A stretch of 64,000 nucleotides of DNA, taken from Favolaschia claudopus (taxonomy: Eukaryota; Basidiomycota; Agaricomycetes; Agaricales; Mycenaceae). The notes below the pieces were generated by a model, which saw nothing but the letters and a program-made list of their open reading frames with translations, did no database searches and was not told where the DNA came from. The stretch lies in NCBI GenBank assembly GCA_037176885.1, contig JAWWNJ010000062.1, positions 1,054,001 through 1,118,000 of the forward strand. Direction: 5' to 3'. The position numbers and the translations under genes were made by a program. Positions 32,568 through 44,265 of this stretch are shown in pieces (positions within the stretch are counted from its first letter, which is position 1; every line of letters begins with the position of its first letter).

Positions 32568-35500
32568 ATGGGCCAACGTCGTATCTGCGCCTGTGGCTGC
32601 GGTGAAAGAGTCACTCAAACACGAGAACAAATTCATCTAAATGCTCAAGTGCACCCCTACCCTGCACCCTTGGGCAATGATGCCTCGCGTCAGCGCCGCG
32701 TCTATGCTCCAAGTTCCGACGACGACTTTGGGCACAGTGTAAGTGGTCCCGATCATGCTGGTCCGTCCCGACAAGCACAACTCGGCGGATGGTACGGCAT
32801 CGGCACCCGCGAGCTTGACAGTGGGCCAGAGGATGTGGATATGACTCCGGCTCCTCCAAGCCCATCACAGCCGGGCGGGTTCGACGAGCCCGAGTCCGAG
32901 TCCGTTCATGGTGATGTAGGGGATGAACTGGAAGGGGACTCAGATGTGGATGATGTGCTAGAAGATGGCGGGGATGAGTTGAGGGTGGAGGATAGCGAGG
33001 GAGAAGACTCTGATTCTGATGAGCCGGATATATTTGACTGGGATACCTTCACACCTTCCGGGGTCTCAGCAGCAGATCATGTAGGGGAGGATTTCGAGAG
33101 AGAGGCAGCAGCAATAGGTATTTTCTGTCCTTTCCGTCATGCCACGATCATAACAGTCTCTGTTTCTAGCCGACAAACTCAGCGCATATGACCTCGCTAT
33201 CTGTAAAGCATTTGCCTTCAAGGTCAAGTCAAATATGACAGACAAGGCCTTCAGAATGACCCCGTTCGCTTTTCCTCAGCACCCACCTCTCCCCTCGCTC
33301 GACAAGATTCGTTCTCGTGTCAATTTTCTGGCTGGCTTCAAACCGCAGATATATGACTGCTGTGTCAATAGCTGCCTTTGCTATGTGGGCCCGCACGAGG
33401 GTTTGACGGAGTGCCCTTACTGCCACGAGCCGCGCCGAAGAGCCAACGGCAAACCTCGAAAGAAATTCACTTACATCCCTATCATTCCCCGCCTGGTCGC
33501 ATTTGCGGCAAATCCTGAGATGGCTGAAAAGCAGCAGTATCGAGCTGAGCACGTTCATCAACCGGGTAAAATGACGGATGTTTTTGACGGCAAGCACTAC
33601 CGAGCGCTTCGACACAAGTTTGTCGAGATCAATGGCAAGCAACTCGATCACAAATACTTCTCGGATCCTCGCGACGTCGCGCTTGGTGCATCCTGGGATG
33701 GTTTTGCGCCGTTCAAGAGAAGGAAGAAGACGGCGTGGCCACTCATCCTTTTTGATTACGACCTTCCCCCCGAGCTCCGATTCTTGCTGGAGTATATTCT
33801 GGCTCTCGGCGTCATCCCGGGCCCGAACAAGCCCAAGGATTCGGACTCGTTCTTGTGGCCAGCGGTGCAGGAGCTGCTCCGGCTTGCGGCGGGGGTCCCC
33901 GCCTTTGATGCGCTTTCTGGTCGAGCTTTCGACCTCAGGGCGTATCTAATCCTTGTGTTTGGGGACATCCCTGCCGTCTCCATGTTTATGCGCATGAAGG
34001 GCCATAATGGGATCTCGCCGTGCAGAATGTGCAAGATTGTCGGTCTGCCAGTTCCGGGAGCCCGGGGAAATGCGCACTACGTCCCCCTCGATCGGTCATA
34101 TCATCCGCAGGTCAAAGCAAATCCTCAGGCTGTGAAGGTCTATGATCCCGCCGACCTTCCGTTGCGCACGCATGATGAGATTTTGTCTCAGGGCAAAGAG
34201 GTCGAAGCCGCGCCTACGAATGCGGCTGCGGAAAGGCTGGCAAAGAAGTACGGCGTGAAGGGTGTTCCCATCCTTTCCTTTCTACATTCACTCTCATTTC
34301 CCCGGTCGTTTGGCTACGACTTCATGCACCTCATCTGGGAAAACCTCATCAAGAATCTCATTCTGCTTTGGACGGGTGATTTCAAGGGACTCGACGGCGG
34401 ACGCGAGGATTATGAATTTAGCAAAGCGGTGTGGGAAGCTATTGCGAGCGAGACCTCTGCCGCTTCCAATACCATCCCATCTGTGTATGGCAGCCGTATC
34501 CCCAACATCTCGAAAGACCGTCCCAACGTCTCCGCTGAGATGTGGTCATTCTGGACCCTCTACTTAGGTCCCGTTCTGTTGCGCCGGCGTTTCAAGCACG
34601 TCAAATTCTTTCGACACTTTGTCAAGTTGGTCCGACTGCTCAACCTCTGTCTCCAGTTTGAAATCACCGAAGAACAGATTGAAGTCATCCGTGCTGGCTT
34701 CATCTCATGGGTCAAGGAATACGAGTCGTAAGTCTATCTTATACCGTGCACTTCCTTATCGCTCACCTCTTTCGATCAGGCTCTATCTACAGAACAATGT
34801 TGATAGGATGTCGACCTGTCCTCTCACTATCCATGCTCTCCTCCATATCGCCGACTCAATTGCCTTCTGCGGTCCCGTCTGGTGTTACTGGGCTTTTCCA
34901 ATGGAGCGCTACTGTGGCAGTATCCAGCCCGGTATTCGCAGCCGTAGATTTCCCTGGGCATCAATCGACCGATATGTTCTTGAAATTGCGCAGCTAACTC
35001 AAGTCAAAACGCTTTACAGTGTCGTTGAGGAGCTTGCGCTTCGTCCCCCGCGCAGCATAGTCCAAGGATCATATTCCGATCCCTCTTGTATGTGAATAGC
35101 TCTGCTGATACTGCGTAGTGCTGATAAACATTTGCAGACCCGTCGTGCTTATTACTACCTCCCAAGTCACCGACGCGCCCCGGAAACAATGCTATCAAGA
35201 TGATCGCAGCTGCGCTCGCAACTCGGACAGGGGCATCTATGGGACAGGTCAATACAGCATTGAATACAGCGATTGTTGAAGAGTGGGGCAAGATCCGGCG
35301 TGTCGATTCCGAGGCAGGCGATACCATGCGTTCCTGCTCTCTAGGGGGGTGGTGCTGACGACTCCAGGGATGCTACATACGTCCGAGTAAGTTGTTTTCA
35401 CTGTACTCGTACTTCGAGACTCATAGACCACATTATCAGTACGAAGTTCTTGTGGATCAAAACCGACGTTTCAAAAACAAACCCGTTGCGTTGCACCTCC

Positions 35501-35811
35501 AGACATTCTATGGTCAACTCACACACATATACCGCGTCCATTTACCGGTTGCCTGCCCCAACCTTCACCTGGACAGCGCAACAACATATATTCTTGCTGC
35601 CGTCCGGTCGTGCACTCTGAAGGCGCCGGACAAAGAACTGGAGGGGCTGGATATTCACCCATATAGCTCTCATGGTTCTCTGGACGTTGTCGATGTCACC
35701 ACCGTCCAATCGCTTGTGGGCCGGGTCGCTGTTGCTGGCACAGCCGGAACTATAATCGATCGAAGTGGTGTGTTAGCGCGGGCAGAGTGGGCAGCGGATG
35801 AAGATTACTGA
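32568..35811 (+). CDS. Plavaka-type tnp2 transposase, frameshifted copy
   Basis: DDE-class CACTA/Plavaka transposase (tnp2 family). The N-terminus has a small Cys motif (ICACGCGERV), then an acidic linker (EDVDMTP...DSDSDEPDIFDWDTF). The core has YDCCVNSCLCYVGP-x-CPYCHEPR (zinc-binding pattern), YFSDPRDVALGASWDGF, LPPELRFLLEYILALGVIPGPNKPKD, FGDIPAVSMFMRMKGHNGISPCRMC and FPRSFGYDFMHLIWENLIKNL. After introns come CPLTIHALLHIADSI..GPVWCYWAFPMERYCG and WGKIRRVDSEAGDTMR. At 35344-35349 a run of six G shifts the frame into a stop. Five G would continue into ADDSRDATYVR and, after an intron, YEVLVDQN...IIDRSGVLARAEW to the stop at 35811. This copy may thus be inactive, or the run may be a base-calling error. 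Confidence 0.87.
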
Positions 35812-36121
35812 GTAGTTTCCTAACCTCATGCATGCACCCTTTTTAATCTTTGAATGCTCCACTGAGCTTGATGGACTCGTCGTCGTACATAGACATATAT
35901 ATTATACCCCTTGCTGCTAGTGTATCTCAATATCTCGGGATTCCCATGCCAATATAAAAAAATTGCAGACTCATATAGCAGTAGGGTGTCCTTATTTCAT
36001 ACTCACAAGTAATTTTGAGGCACCCCCCGTGCGCCAGAAAAAGGTCGAGAAATTGTAATTATTCTCGTGATCAACACAGCCACCACTCCAGACTTGTGTC
36101 TCTCCTCCATCGACGCGTATT

Positions 36122-36818
36122 ATGGACGCGTTTTTCACTCGGGAACCTGACACAAATAACCAAGAAGCGGCAGCTGCTTTCCTAGAGGACTTGAGGGACA
36201 ACAAGCATGAGGATGATAGGTGAGTACCCAAGCCTCTGAGCGCGTTGCTGCAAATTGACAATTGATGCGCGCAGTTACTTGTGGCCGACCGTAGATTTTC
36301 ACGAAGTGTCTGAGCAAACGTGCAACAAGATCTTCTCTCTCCTCGGCGAGGCTCCCTTCTCTCTCCTCAACGAGGAGCCTCACCACCATAGGGATGTTAC
36401 CAAGACCCCTCGACGCGAACGAGTTTTGCGGCAACTCAACGAAGTCATGATGGCGCGCATCTACCTCCCGATAAAGCGTGCTGTTGATTCCCAGCGTCTC
36501 GAAGAGGCGCTGGAAAAGGATGTTCTGGTTATCGTGGACTTCCTGCAAGCCGCCCGCCGTCATAAAGAATTTGTGTTTCCTTTGCCCCACGCGGAGCACA
36601 AAATTTTGAGCAGCGCAGCCGGGATCAGGGCAGCTCTGCTAAAGGTCGAGGACATGCTGCGTCTCAACAGCGACCTACCGGGTTCAGTCACAGAATCGGA
36701 CTCGCAGCCGGGATGGAATCCCTTTCCGCGCATGTCGGCACTCGTAATCCCCCGCACTTCCGACAACGAGGAGGACCCCGATAAGACGTTGGTGGGCATC
36801 AAGGTCGAGCCTATGTAG
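36122..36818 (+). CDS. Third gene of inner transposon, unknown function
   Basis: Two exons (36122-36219 and 36275-36818) give 213 residues. It starts MDAFFTREPDTNNQEAAAAFLEDL; the intron falls in DDS-YLWPTVDFHEVSEQTC. The middle is alpha-helical in character (RRERVLRQLNEVMMARIYLPIKRAVDSQRLEEALEKDVL), followed by AGIRAALLKVEDMLRLNSDLPGS and an acidic end. No known domain recognised. It lies inside the inner inverted repeats, in the same direction as the transposase, so it travels with the element. Confidence 0.68.
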
Positions 36819-37042
36819 CTCAGTTATGAAAGGCATCCATATATATTCACTATCTATGCTTGTACTGTCTTTGTATTGTTTTTATTCTATCATAGGTTGA
36901 TATAATATTTGGCGAGCAACCGCATGAATCTCATTCTAGTTTAGGATGAATTGTACTGGATACAATGCAACCTACACAATAGGTTGAAATAAATCAACCT
37001 AAAATCAGCCGGTGTTAGGTTGTTGGACGATTTTCATCCTGA

Positions 37043-37080
37043 GCTAGGATGGAAATGATCCTGATCTACCTCCATAGTGT
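37043..37080 (-). repeat. Inner element right terminal inverted repeat
   Basis: The complement begins CACTATGGAGG and pairs with 30338-30375. Confidence 0.65.
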
Positions 37081-37351
37081 CATATTCGTGGAGGGAAATA
37101 AGTGAATTCACTTCCTTGCAGCAACTTGGTTCCGACGAGGTCGTTGCAGCGTGACTGCCTAATTGTGCTGCAGCTACATTGCTGAAGCAAGGCGTGTGCA
37201 CTCAGATTGCTGCAGAGGAAATTCTAAATTCAGTTGCAGCGAATTTAATGCAGGGAATTCGGTGCATGAAGTTGAGTGGACGGAAATCGCTGCAGAGCCA
37301 CGGTGCATCGAATCCCTTGCAACGAAGGTGCTGCATGGTATACCTTCCACC

Positions 37352-37405
37352 GGCCTTCCGCCATCAAATCCGCCATCATCCGCCATCAGTACAGTAACAC
37401 CAGTG
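37352..37405 (-). repeat. Outer element right terminal inverted repeat
   Basis: The complement begins CACTGGTGTTACTG and carries the same TGGCGGA units as 28402-28455. It ends 98 bp from the stop codon of the SMYD-type gene. Confidence 0.75.
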
Positions 37406-37502
37406 CTCTCGCTGCTGGCGACACGCTCAGATAAGATTAGATCATGATGTGCAGCCAATCTTGATGGCAAAGAGCTGATCTGTATTTTATGGCGACTACC
37501 GC

Positions 37503-38946
37503 TCAAGCATCCTGTAGTAAGGTTTCTAAGGTTTGTATCTCTATCAAGGGTCCATCATCGTCCCCTTCAGCACCGAAGATCTGAAGATTCTCTTTGGCAT
37601 GTTTGAGATGTGATCTGCAGTGTTGCTTGACCTCATTCTCTTCCCCTCCAGAATCCAAGTTTTGTGCTACGATGCTGTTCCAATACGTTTTGGCTAATTC
37701 CAGAAGATGCATCCCTTCCATGATAATCAGTACGATGATTGAAGAAAAAGGAGATTAGGCACCGATTTGAGGGTAGTTAGGCGGATAGATCAGTCGATAC
37801 AAATGCCCCAGTAATTCTCCCCAATCGAAAGCCGTGGAATATGGCCCGTCATGAGAGGCATTTCTGAATGTCTCGGCGGCGTATGTGATGAAGGACTCAT
37901 GGAAAATCGCAAGGAGATCGCTCGGAAAAGATGCGGGATCATTAGAAAGCGTGAGGCCGTCATGGGGAGTAGCCTCCATAAATTGCTTCAGTCTTCGCGC
38001 GAGATCCTTTCGATCCCGCTCATCAGGCGGGGCCTCCGGGATGCGTCCCACCCTTTCCACAAACAAGCACGAAGGACAATGGCACTCGAATCCGTACGTC
38101 AGCCGGAAAATTTGCTGACGTGTTTGCAGGAGAGCCGGGTCAAGATACGGTAGACATATCTAGGACACATGAAACTAGCCAGAGTCCTGATTCCGTATTG
38201 AATCTTACCTCTTCCCCAGGTGAGATATCGCGAAGAGCGACGACCTCCATGACTGGCATGTTCGAAGCCGAAAGATGGTACTTAGCGGCGGCATTAGGGA
38301 GGCATGAATGATTGAATAGCCTGCTAGCCAGAGGAAATACACCGTGACCAACTCCGCTCAAGTGCGAGTGGATTACAAAATTATTGTTCCCAAACCGAGA
38401 GTATAGATCTTTCACCAAAGAATCCGAGATACGAGGGGAGCAAGCAAGCGGAGGCAAAGATAATTCGGCGGGTCAGGTAACAGACAAGTAACATGCGTCA
38501 ATCGGTCGTCGTTTGCATCGGTGAGCTGAGCAACGAGATGCGATAAAAGCAGAGCGTCCATCTTTTCATGAGAAGCCAACGCCTGGAAGGCCACAGAGGC
38601 AGTATATTGGGCAAACCGTCTGACCAATCGGTTCAGCGCGGTGAAAGGAAGAGACTGAAGGGTGCATTTGAACAAGTCAGACTCACTTGCAGATACGTTT
38701 GTGATGAAGCTGCCATTGAGTGGTCTGGCAGTCCGTACTACAATACCAATACGCCGCACATCCAGTGCATCTATGAAGGGGGAGGATCCGATAACATGTA
38801 TCGCATCTGTTCCCTTTTTCCTGAGGAAGCAGCGCAGTGGCGATCGCAGGACTGGAAACAATCACGCAACCAGCATGCAACGGCTTTCTTGCAACGGCTT
38901 GAGATCTACCAGACCCGGTGTGAGGCTCAAGCTGCACGCTGGCCAT
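37503..38946 (-). CDS. SMYD-type SET and MYND domain lysine methyltransferase
   Basis: Probable protein lysine methyltransferase using S-adenosylmethionine. MYND zinc finger: CDTCYRILPLHRCTGCAAYWYCSTDCQTTQWQLHHKRIC (about 38810-38690), which splits the SET domain in this family. After introns come SHLSGVGHGVFPLASRLFNHSCLPNAA (NHSC cofactor motif, about 38365-38290), MEVVALRDISPGEE, ICLPYLDPALLQTRQQ, and YGFECHCPSC (post-SET cysteines, about 38075-38045). The C-terminus is helical (HLLELAKTYWNSI...HCRSHLKHAKENLQ) and ends at 37503. The start MASVQLEPHTGSG at 38946 is preferred; an in-frame ATG at 38997 also exists. Fungal SET5/SET6-like members are the nearest relatives I can name; substrate unknown. 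Confidence 0.88.
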
Positions 38947-39114
38947 GAAATTGGCATGAAAGTCTAGAACGGTGACAGAAGAAACGCGAAACGTCACACT
39001 CTGTCACAGCGTGTGACAACTCTCCTCTTCCTCGCCCACATTGTAAATTAGGACGCGTAGGGTCGACCACATCGTCTCCCTTCGACCCTCGTCTTCTCAA
39101 GCACGTTAGGGACC
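38947..39114. promoter_or_regulatory. Bidirectional promoter, SMYD gene / RAD50
   Basis: At most 168 bp separate the two divergent start codons, so both genes must share this promoter region. It contains two copies of a TGTCAC-type hexamer (gtcacactctgtcacagcgtgtgac, about 38991-39016), partly palindromic. Confidence 0.5.
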
Positions 39115-42100
39115 ATGGCGATGCTCAACAAATTGGCTTTGCGCGGCATCAGGAGTTTCGATGACAAACAAATCTCAGTTATCGAGTTTTTCTCGCCCGT
39201 CACCGTCATCGTTGGCCATAATGGCAGCGGAAAGACAACTATCATCGAGTGCCTCAAGTATGCTACCACAGGAGACCAACCGCCTAATACCCGTGGCGGC
39301 GCTTTCATCCATGACCCGAAAATGGCCAACGAGAAAGAGGTCAAGGCACAGGTTAAGCTTCGGTTTCATGCAGCCAATGGAACTCGGATGCTTGCTGTCC
39401 GAAATTTGAGTGTTACCGTCAAGAAGACGGCAGGGCTGACGATGAAAACTCTTGAAAGCATTCTTGCTCTCGCTGATAACAATTCTGACAAGGGTGGCAA
39501 GGTGAGTCTCGTTGGACGATACGACCATGAGAGCACTAACCGTAAATCAAACGATCAGAGGGGTGTAATCTCGACCAAGTGCGCCGAAATGGATACAGAA
39601 ATTCCACAACTCCTTGGTGTATCGAAGGCGGTTCTTGAAAATGTCATTTTTTGCCACCAAGAAGACTCATACTGGCCTTTGGCGGAGCCGGCGGCTTTGA
39701 AGAAAAAGTTTGACGATATCTTCGAAGCGACAAAGTCAGTCCTTTTTCTACCGGTTTTTGCTTTCGGCCTGCAGCTCACGTCCTGCAGATACACTAAAGC
39801 TCTTGATTCAATCAAGTCGCTTCGTAAAGACCGTGTAGCAGAATTGAAAACGGAGAAGGAGCGTCTCGATGGCCTTTCTCGTGAGAAGGCCCACGCCGAC
39901 AAGTTGAAGGCCCGTATAGCCGACACCAACCAGACAATTGCGGCGAAACAGGTCGAGCACGACGAGACAAAGAAAAACTACGACGAGCTGGTTATCTCAA
40001 ACCAAAAATTCATCGAGTATGCCACGCACTTCCGTGAGGTATATATACGCATCGAGAACGCCCAGGCGAACATGGCCAAGGTTCAAGCCGATTTGGATGA
40101 CGCTCGAATGAATCTTCAAGAAATGCCGGGTATGCACACTTGAGTTTTCCGCGCAAAGCTAATTCCTTTCAGGCACTGATGCTGAGTTGGAGGCAAAGCT
40201 CAACAGCTCCGACGGCGACTTGCAGATTCCCCGGCAGAAGCTTGTCGTCGAAAAGAACAAGGCTGAAGCCATCGAAGACGAGTTGAGTGCCGCCCGCAAA
40301 CAGCACACCCGACATCGCGACACACCAGGGAGAGTTACAAGCCGAATACAATGTAACTATGGTTGCCCTTCCTGTGGATTTACTCTTGACGATCATTTCC
40401 AGGCCCAACAGGAACGTTTGGAGGCACGGGAAGAACTCATTCGAATCACCAGCGACAAGTTCAAAATCAAAGGCTTCAGCTCATCTGGTCTGGACGGAGA
40501 AAAAGTCGTCGAGTTCGTGTCAAAGCTCGAGAGCCTTCATAGAAAGCAGAAAGGGGTCGTTGAAAACCTCCAGGTAAACCCTTCCTGCATGGGTTGTCCC
40601 CGCTGAACCATCATCGCAATAGCGTGATGCCAGGCAAAAAAGCGACGAATTCACTCGCAAATCCACGGAACTCAACAACGCACTCCATGCGCTTAAAGCA
40701 CACAAAGCTTCGTTGCAAAACCAGTTGGTATGCAATATTCTGTCTTATCAAGCTCGTTTGTCAACTTCTTTCCACAGACCAAGAATCAGAGCGCAATAAC
40801 GCTTGCTGAGCGAGAAGTTGATGCCACTAACAGTCTTCCATCTGAGCTGCGCGCAATCACTGATGATATCGAGGAAAAACAAGCGCGACTAACGAAGCTC
40901 CAAGCTGAGATCGACGCCGCCAAATATGACGAGCAGGTCAATGAGAAGACAGCCAGTACCAGGCGGCTAGAGGAGCAACGGGATGTTTTGAATGCGGAGT
41001 TCAAAGCGCTCAATATGCACGCTGATTCGCGGGCCAAGCTGGAATTGAAGAGAAAGGATGTAAAGAGCAAAACCTCAGACATCGAAACAACGTGGGGACT
41101 ACGATTTTCCGAATCGATGCACTTTGTCTCATTCTGTTCACCTAGAATATCAGCCGCAAACAGTAATTTTCGTCGCTTGGTTGGATCCGAGCCTCAAATC
41201 GACACTATGGAACGCGAGGTCGATCGTGTCCTCATGTGAGTCACCGTCAGTTTCTCTGATATTTTCTCATCATTCGATACTAGCGAGAAGGAGCAAGAAC
41301 TCGGTGAATTGGAAGGGGAAGCCTCCAGCGCCAATGCTTTTCTGCAACAAGCGCAGAACCAGCTAAGTACTCTGAAAGCACAACTCAAGTCAAAGAAAGA
41401 TGAACTCAGAGGTAAGGACATTGCATTCTATATTCAGACGCCGATTTGAATCATTGAATCATCTTAGCCCTGGAAAGGCAGCTCAAGGGTGAATTCGAAC
41501 AGGAGAATCTAGAGGCCGCCCTGAAGGAAGCTGACACAGAAGTCGATCTTCGCAAATCGTCTGTCCGTGTCATGATTTGCGACTCCCGCTTACGGCTGCC
41601 CATAGGATCGCGAGCAAGACATCTGGAAGTGGCACGGTTTATGAGCAATTACTCAAAGCGGGGAAGCAGAAGGGAGTATGCGTTGTATGTAATCGCTCCA
41701 TGAAGAAAGAGGAAGAGGTCGTGTACGAGAAATATGTAAGTTCTGCTATTTTTCTTTCGCCCCGTTTCTTATACGCCGGCTATAGTTGAAGGACCAGATC
41801 AAGAAATCGTCCCCCGAGGCACAAGCCGTAAATCAAGACGAGCTGAAGGAATGGGAGGAGGAAATGGCACGGCTTCAAAAACTACGCCCTATTGCTGCCT
41901 CGCGAGATCGCCTAAAGGACACGGAACTCCCCGAGACTGAAGCTCGCATCAAGGAACAGGATGCCAAGGTCCCTGAGCTCCGTGTTGCAGCAGAATCAGT
42001 GCGTACACCGTTACAGTGTCTTCGCCTGCCGTGATTGATCATCCTTCCCAGGCGTCAGACAAAGTCGAGGACCTCAAACGGGACCTGCGGGATGTCCGCA

Positions 42101-44156
42101 ATCTCAAGATCCATGCCCAAACCGTCTCTCGTTTGCAGAAAGAACTGAAACGGGCCAATGACGAAGTCTTAGATGCGGAGAAACAGCTTTCCACAACTGG
42201 CTCGACTAAGACCCTGGACGACGTTCAAAACGAACTGGACGGGCTCTTAGCCGAAAATGTGAGTTCCAGTGGCTTCTTCTGCAGATAACTGTGCCAATTA
42301 CTGGATGATAGCCGTAAAAACGACAAGCAGAAAGAGACGCTCATCAAGGAGAAAGAAAACAGAAATATTGCCATCAGGAACTACGAAAACCAGATCCATT
42401 CATTGGAGATGCAGGCAATAGATATCAAGACGAAGATTGGAAGGCAGCAGGAGACGGAGAAGCGGGTCGCTGATATGAAGGCGGAGAATGCGACAATCAA
42501 CGCGGGGATCAGGGTGACGTTTGTCTCCTCTTTCATTGTGCGGAGGCTAACCCCTTGAAAGGCAGAAGATGCTAAAATTCTCCAAGCCCAAGTTCCTATC
42601 GACAGTTTAGAGGAGCAACATTCACTCGCACAGAGAGAGCTGAATGTCGAGATCCAAAGCGCACAGAACCTGTACTCAGATTTGAGTTCCAGCGTCGATA
42701 AGCTGAATCAAACGAATAAGAGCGTGGAGACGTAAGTATACACTCGCGTCCAGTTGACGTTTATTTTGACAATTTCCTGCCTAGTTATGTTCGCAGTAGA
42801 CGCGAGGGGACACGGCAGGAAGTGGCAGACAAAGCGGAAGAGGTTGAGGCTGAAATCAAAGAGCTGGAAGCTAACCTCGTGGCCGCGCGACAGGTCATCA
42901 AAGGCATCGAGAAGGAGATCAACGAAAGCGGGTCATACATGGCGACTCTCCGGGAGAATATGCGGGTCCGGAAGATGATACAGGAGATTAAGCAGCTGCA
43001 AGCTAAAATCGACGCGGAAGATCTCGAGGGAGCCGCCAAGGCGAAGCGGAACTTCCAAGACAAGTACCAACCTGCCAAAGACAAGGAAACGCAGCTTCAA
43101 ACCGCGGTTCGCGTTCTGTGGCTCTAAATGCTCGTTCCTTCTCACGTTCTTTTTTCAGTATGCTCACATGGCCGGCGAGCTCAGTTCAAGCAAAAGTCAG
43201 CTCAAAACTCTGGAGAGCGATCTCAAGGATTTCAAGGACATCAATAAAAAGTATACAGATCAACTTATCAAAGTCAAGGTATCACGCTTCAGCTCGCCCA
43301 CTTGACGCGCTTCTTATCTGGCTTTTCAGATGTCCGACATGGCCAACAGCGATCTCGAAAAATACGCAAAGGCTCTTGACAAGTCGGTGTACTGCGTGCA
43401 TGCTTTGAATTGCGCTTATTCGCTTTTAGCGCCATCATGAAGTACCATGGACTCAAGATGGAAGAAGTTAACGATACCATGAAGCATCTTTGGAACAAGA
43501 CTTATCAAGGAACCGGTAATAGTCTCTCGTGTTATACTTCAGTCATATGCCCATAGCACGACCGCAGACATCGATGGAATTAAGATTCGCTCAGACGTTG
43601 AAGGCGGGGCCTCTAAACGATCCTACAACTATAGGGTACGTCCTGTGCTCAATATTTTCCCGATTTGCTCGGCCGTTTATAGTCTGCCAGGTGGTCATGA
43701 CCAAGGACCAAGTAGAGATGGATATGCGCGGACGATGCTCTGCAGGACAGAAGATGCTTGCCTCCATCATCATCCGGCTGGCGTTGTCGGACTCTTTCGG
43801 GCAAAACTGCGGCATTCTCGCTCTCGACGAGCCTACCAACGCACTTGACACTGAGAATATAGACGCGCTCGCTGAGAGTCTTGTCGAGTACGCCGTGTTC
43901 AGCCAAACGTGCATTACCATGTGCTTACAACTTATAATAGCATCATCAAGGAGCGAAGAAACCATTCGAACTTCCAGCTCATCATTATCACCCACGATGA
44001 AAACTTCTTGCGCAAGCTTGGGCAGAGCGACGTGATGGAGTATTATTGGTGGGTATTCGCTGTCCATCAAACAACCTAAAATGCTAAAGATTTTCCAGGC
44101 GAGTATCTCGAGATTCGAGACAGAAGTCGGTGATTGAACGACAACGGTTCCGATAG
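39115..44156 (+). CDS. RAD50: RAD50 DNA repair ATPase (MRN complex)
   Basis: SMC-like ATPase of the Mre11-Rad50-Nbs1 complex, which senses, tethers and starts processing of DNA ends. It starts [18 protein letters not shown]. Walker A is GHNGSGKTT (about 39214-39240), then [12 protein letters not shown], a Q-loop region [15 protein letters not shown] (about 39636-39680), and long coiled coils. The zinc hook is [15 protein letters not shown] (CxxC codons 41679-41690). The return coil follows, then [26 protein letters not shown] (signature motif, about 43722-43800), [11 protein letters not shown] (Walker B, about 43822-43854) and [15 protein letters not shown] (H-loop). It ends in VIERQRFR. Around fifteen to twenty short introns. 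All ATPase motifs are intact. Confidence 0.96.
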
Positions 44157-44265
44157 TACCTCCTTTGCATATTTCTGTTTGCTTCATCTCATCCTGTAAT
44201 ATCACCATTTGGCATGTAACACACTCTAATAGATCGTACGGATAAATCTCGACACTTAGTCGACT

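Larger units (their letters stand above)
30338..37080 (+). mobile_element. Nested Plavaka/CACTA-type DNA transposon with three genes
   Basis: The left end reads CACTCTGAGGGGGCCGGTC and then GGGATGAATATCAACC. The complement of the right end reads CACTATGGAGG then ATCAGGATCATTTCCATCC. Both ends begin CACT. Subterminal regions (30355-30660 and 36940-37075) are filled with copies of TAGGATGAA and CAACCTA in both orientations, different from the outer element's motif. Inside are a minus-strand accessory gene, a tnp2 transposase and a third small gene. The element lies wholly inside the outer one. The target-site duplication is ambiguous. Confidence 0.8.
28402..37405. mobile_element. Outer CACTA-like element, carrying a nested second element
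   Basis: The ends are imperfect terminal inverted repeats. The left reads CACCGGGGTTGCTGG then CTGATGGCGGATGGCGGA. The complement of the right end reads CACTGGTGTTACTGT then CTGATGGCGGATGATGG. Inside each end lie many copies of a TGCA(A/C)C(G/A)AA-type motif (28470-28750 left; 37100-37345 right), like the subterminal repeats of CACTA elements. Without the nested insert (30338-37080) the element is only about 2.26 kb and has no transposase, so it is non-autonomous. A clear 3-bp target duplication was not found. It lies between the Derlin 5' end and the 3' end of the SMYD gene. Confidence 0.72.

Noticed and set aside
33229..33651. 140-codon minus-strand frame opposite the transposase
   Set aside because: It is the complement of the well-supported tnp2 coding sequence and exists because of that gene's codon bias.
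28398..37412. Target-site duplications for the two CACTA elements
   Set aside because: The bases flanking each pair of inverted repeats do not match as clean 3-bp repeats. A gctgctggc direct repeat lies near both outer ends but not adjacent to them, so it was not counted.
39115..44156. RAD50 and DNA2 in one window as a DNA-repair gene cluster
   Set aside because: They are more than 20 kb apart with unrelated housekeeping genes and transposons between them. The co-location looks like chance.
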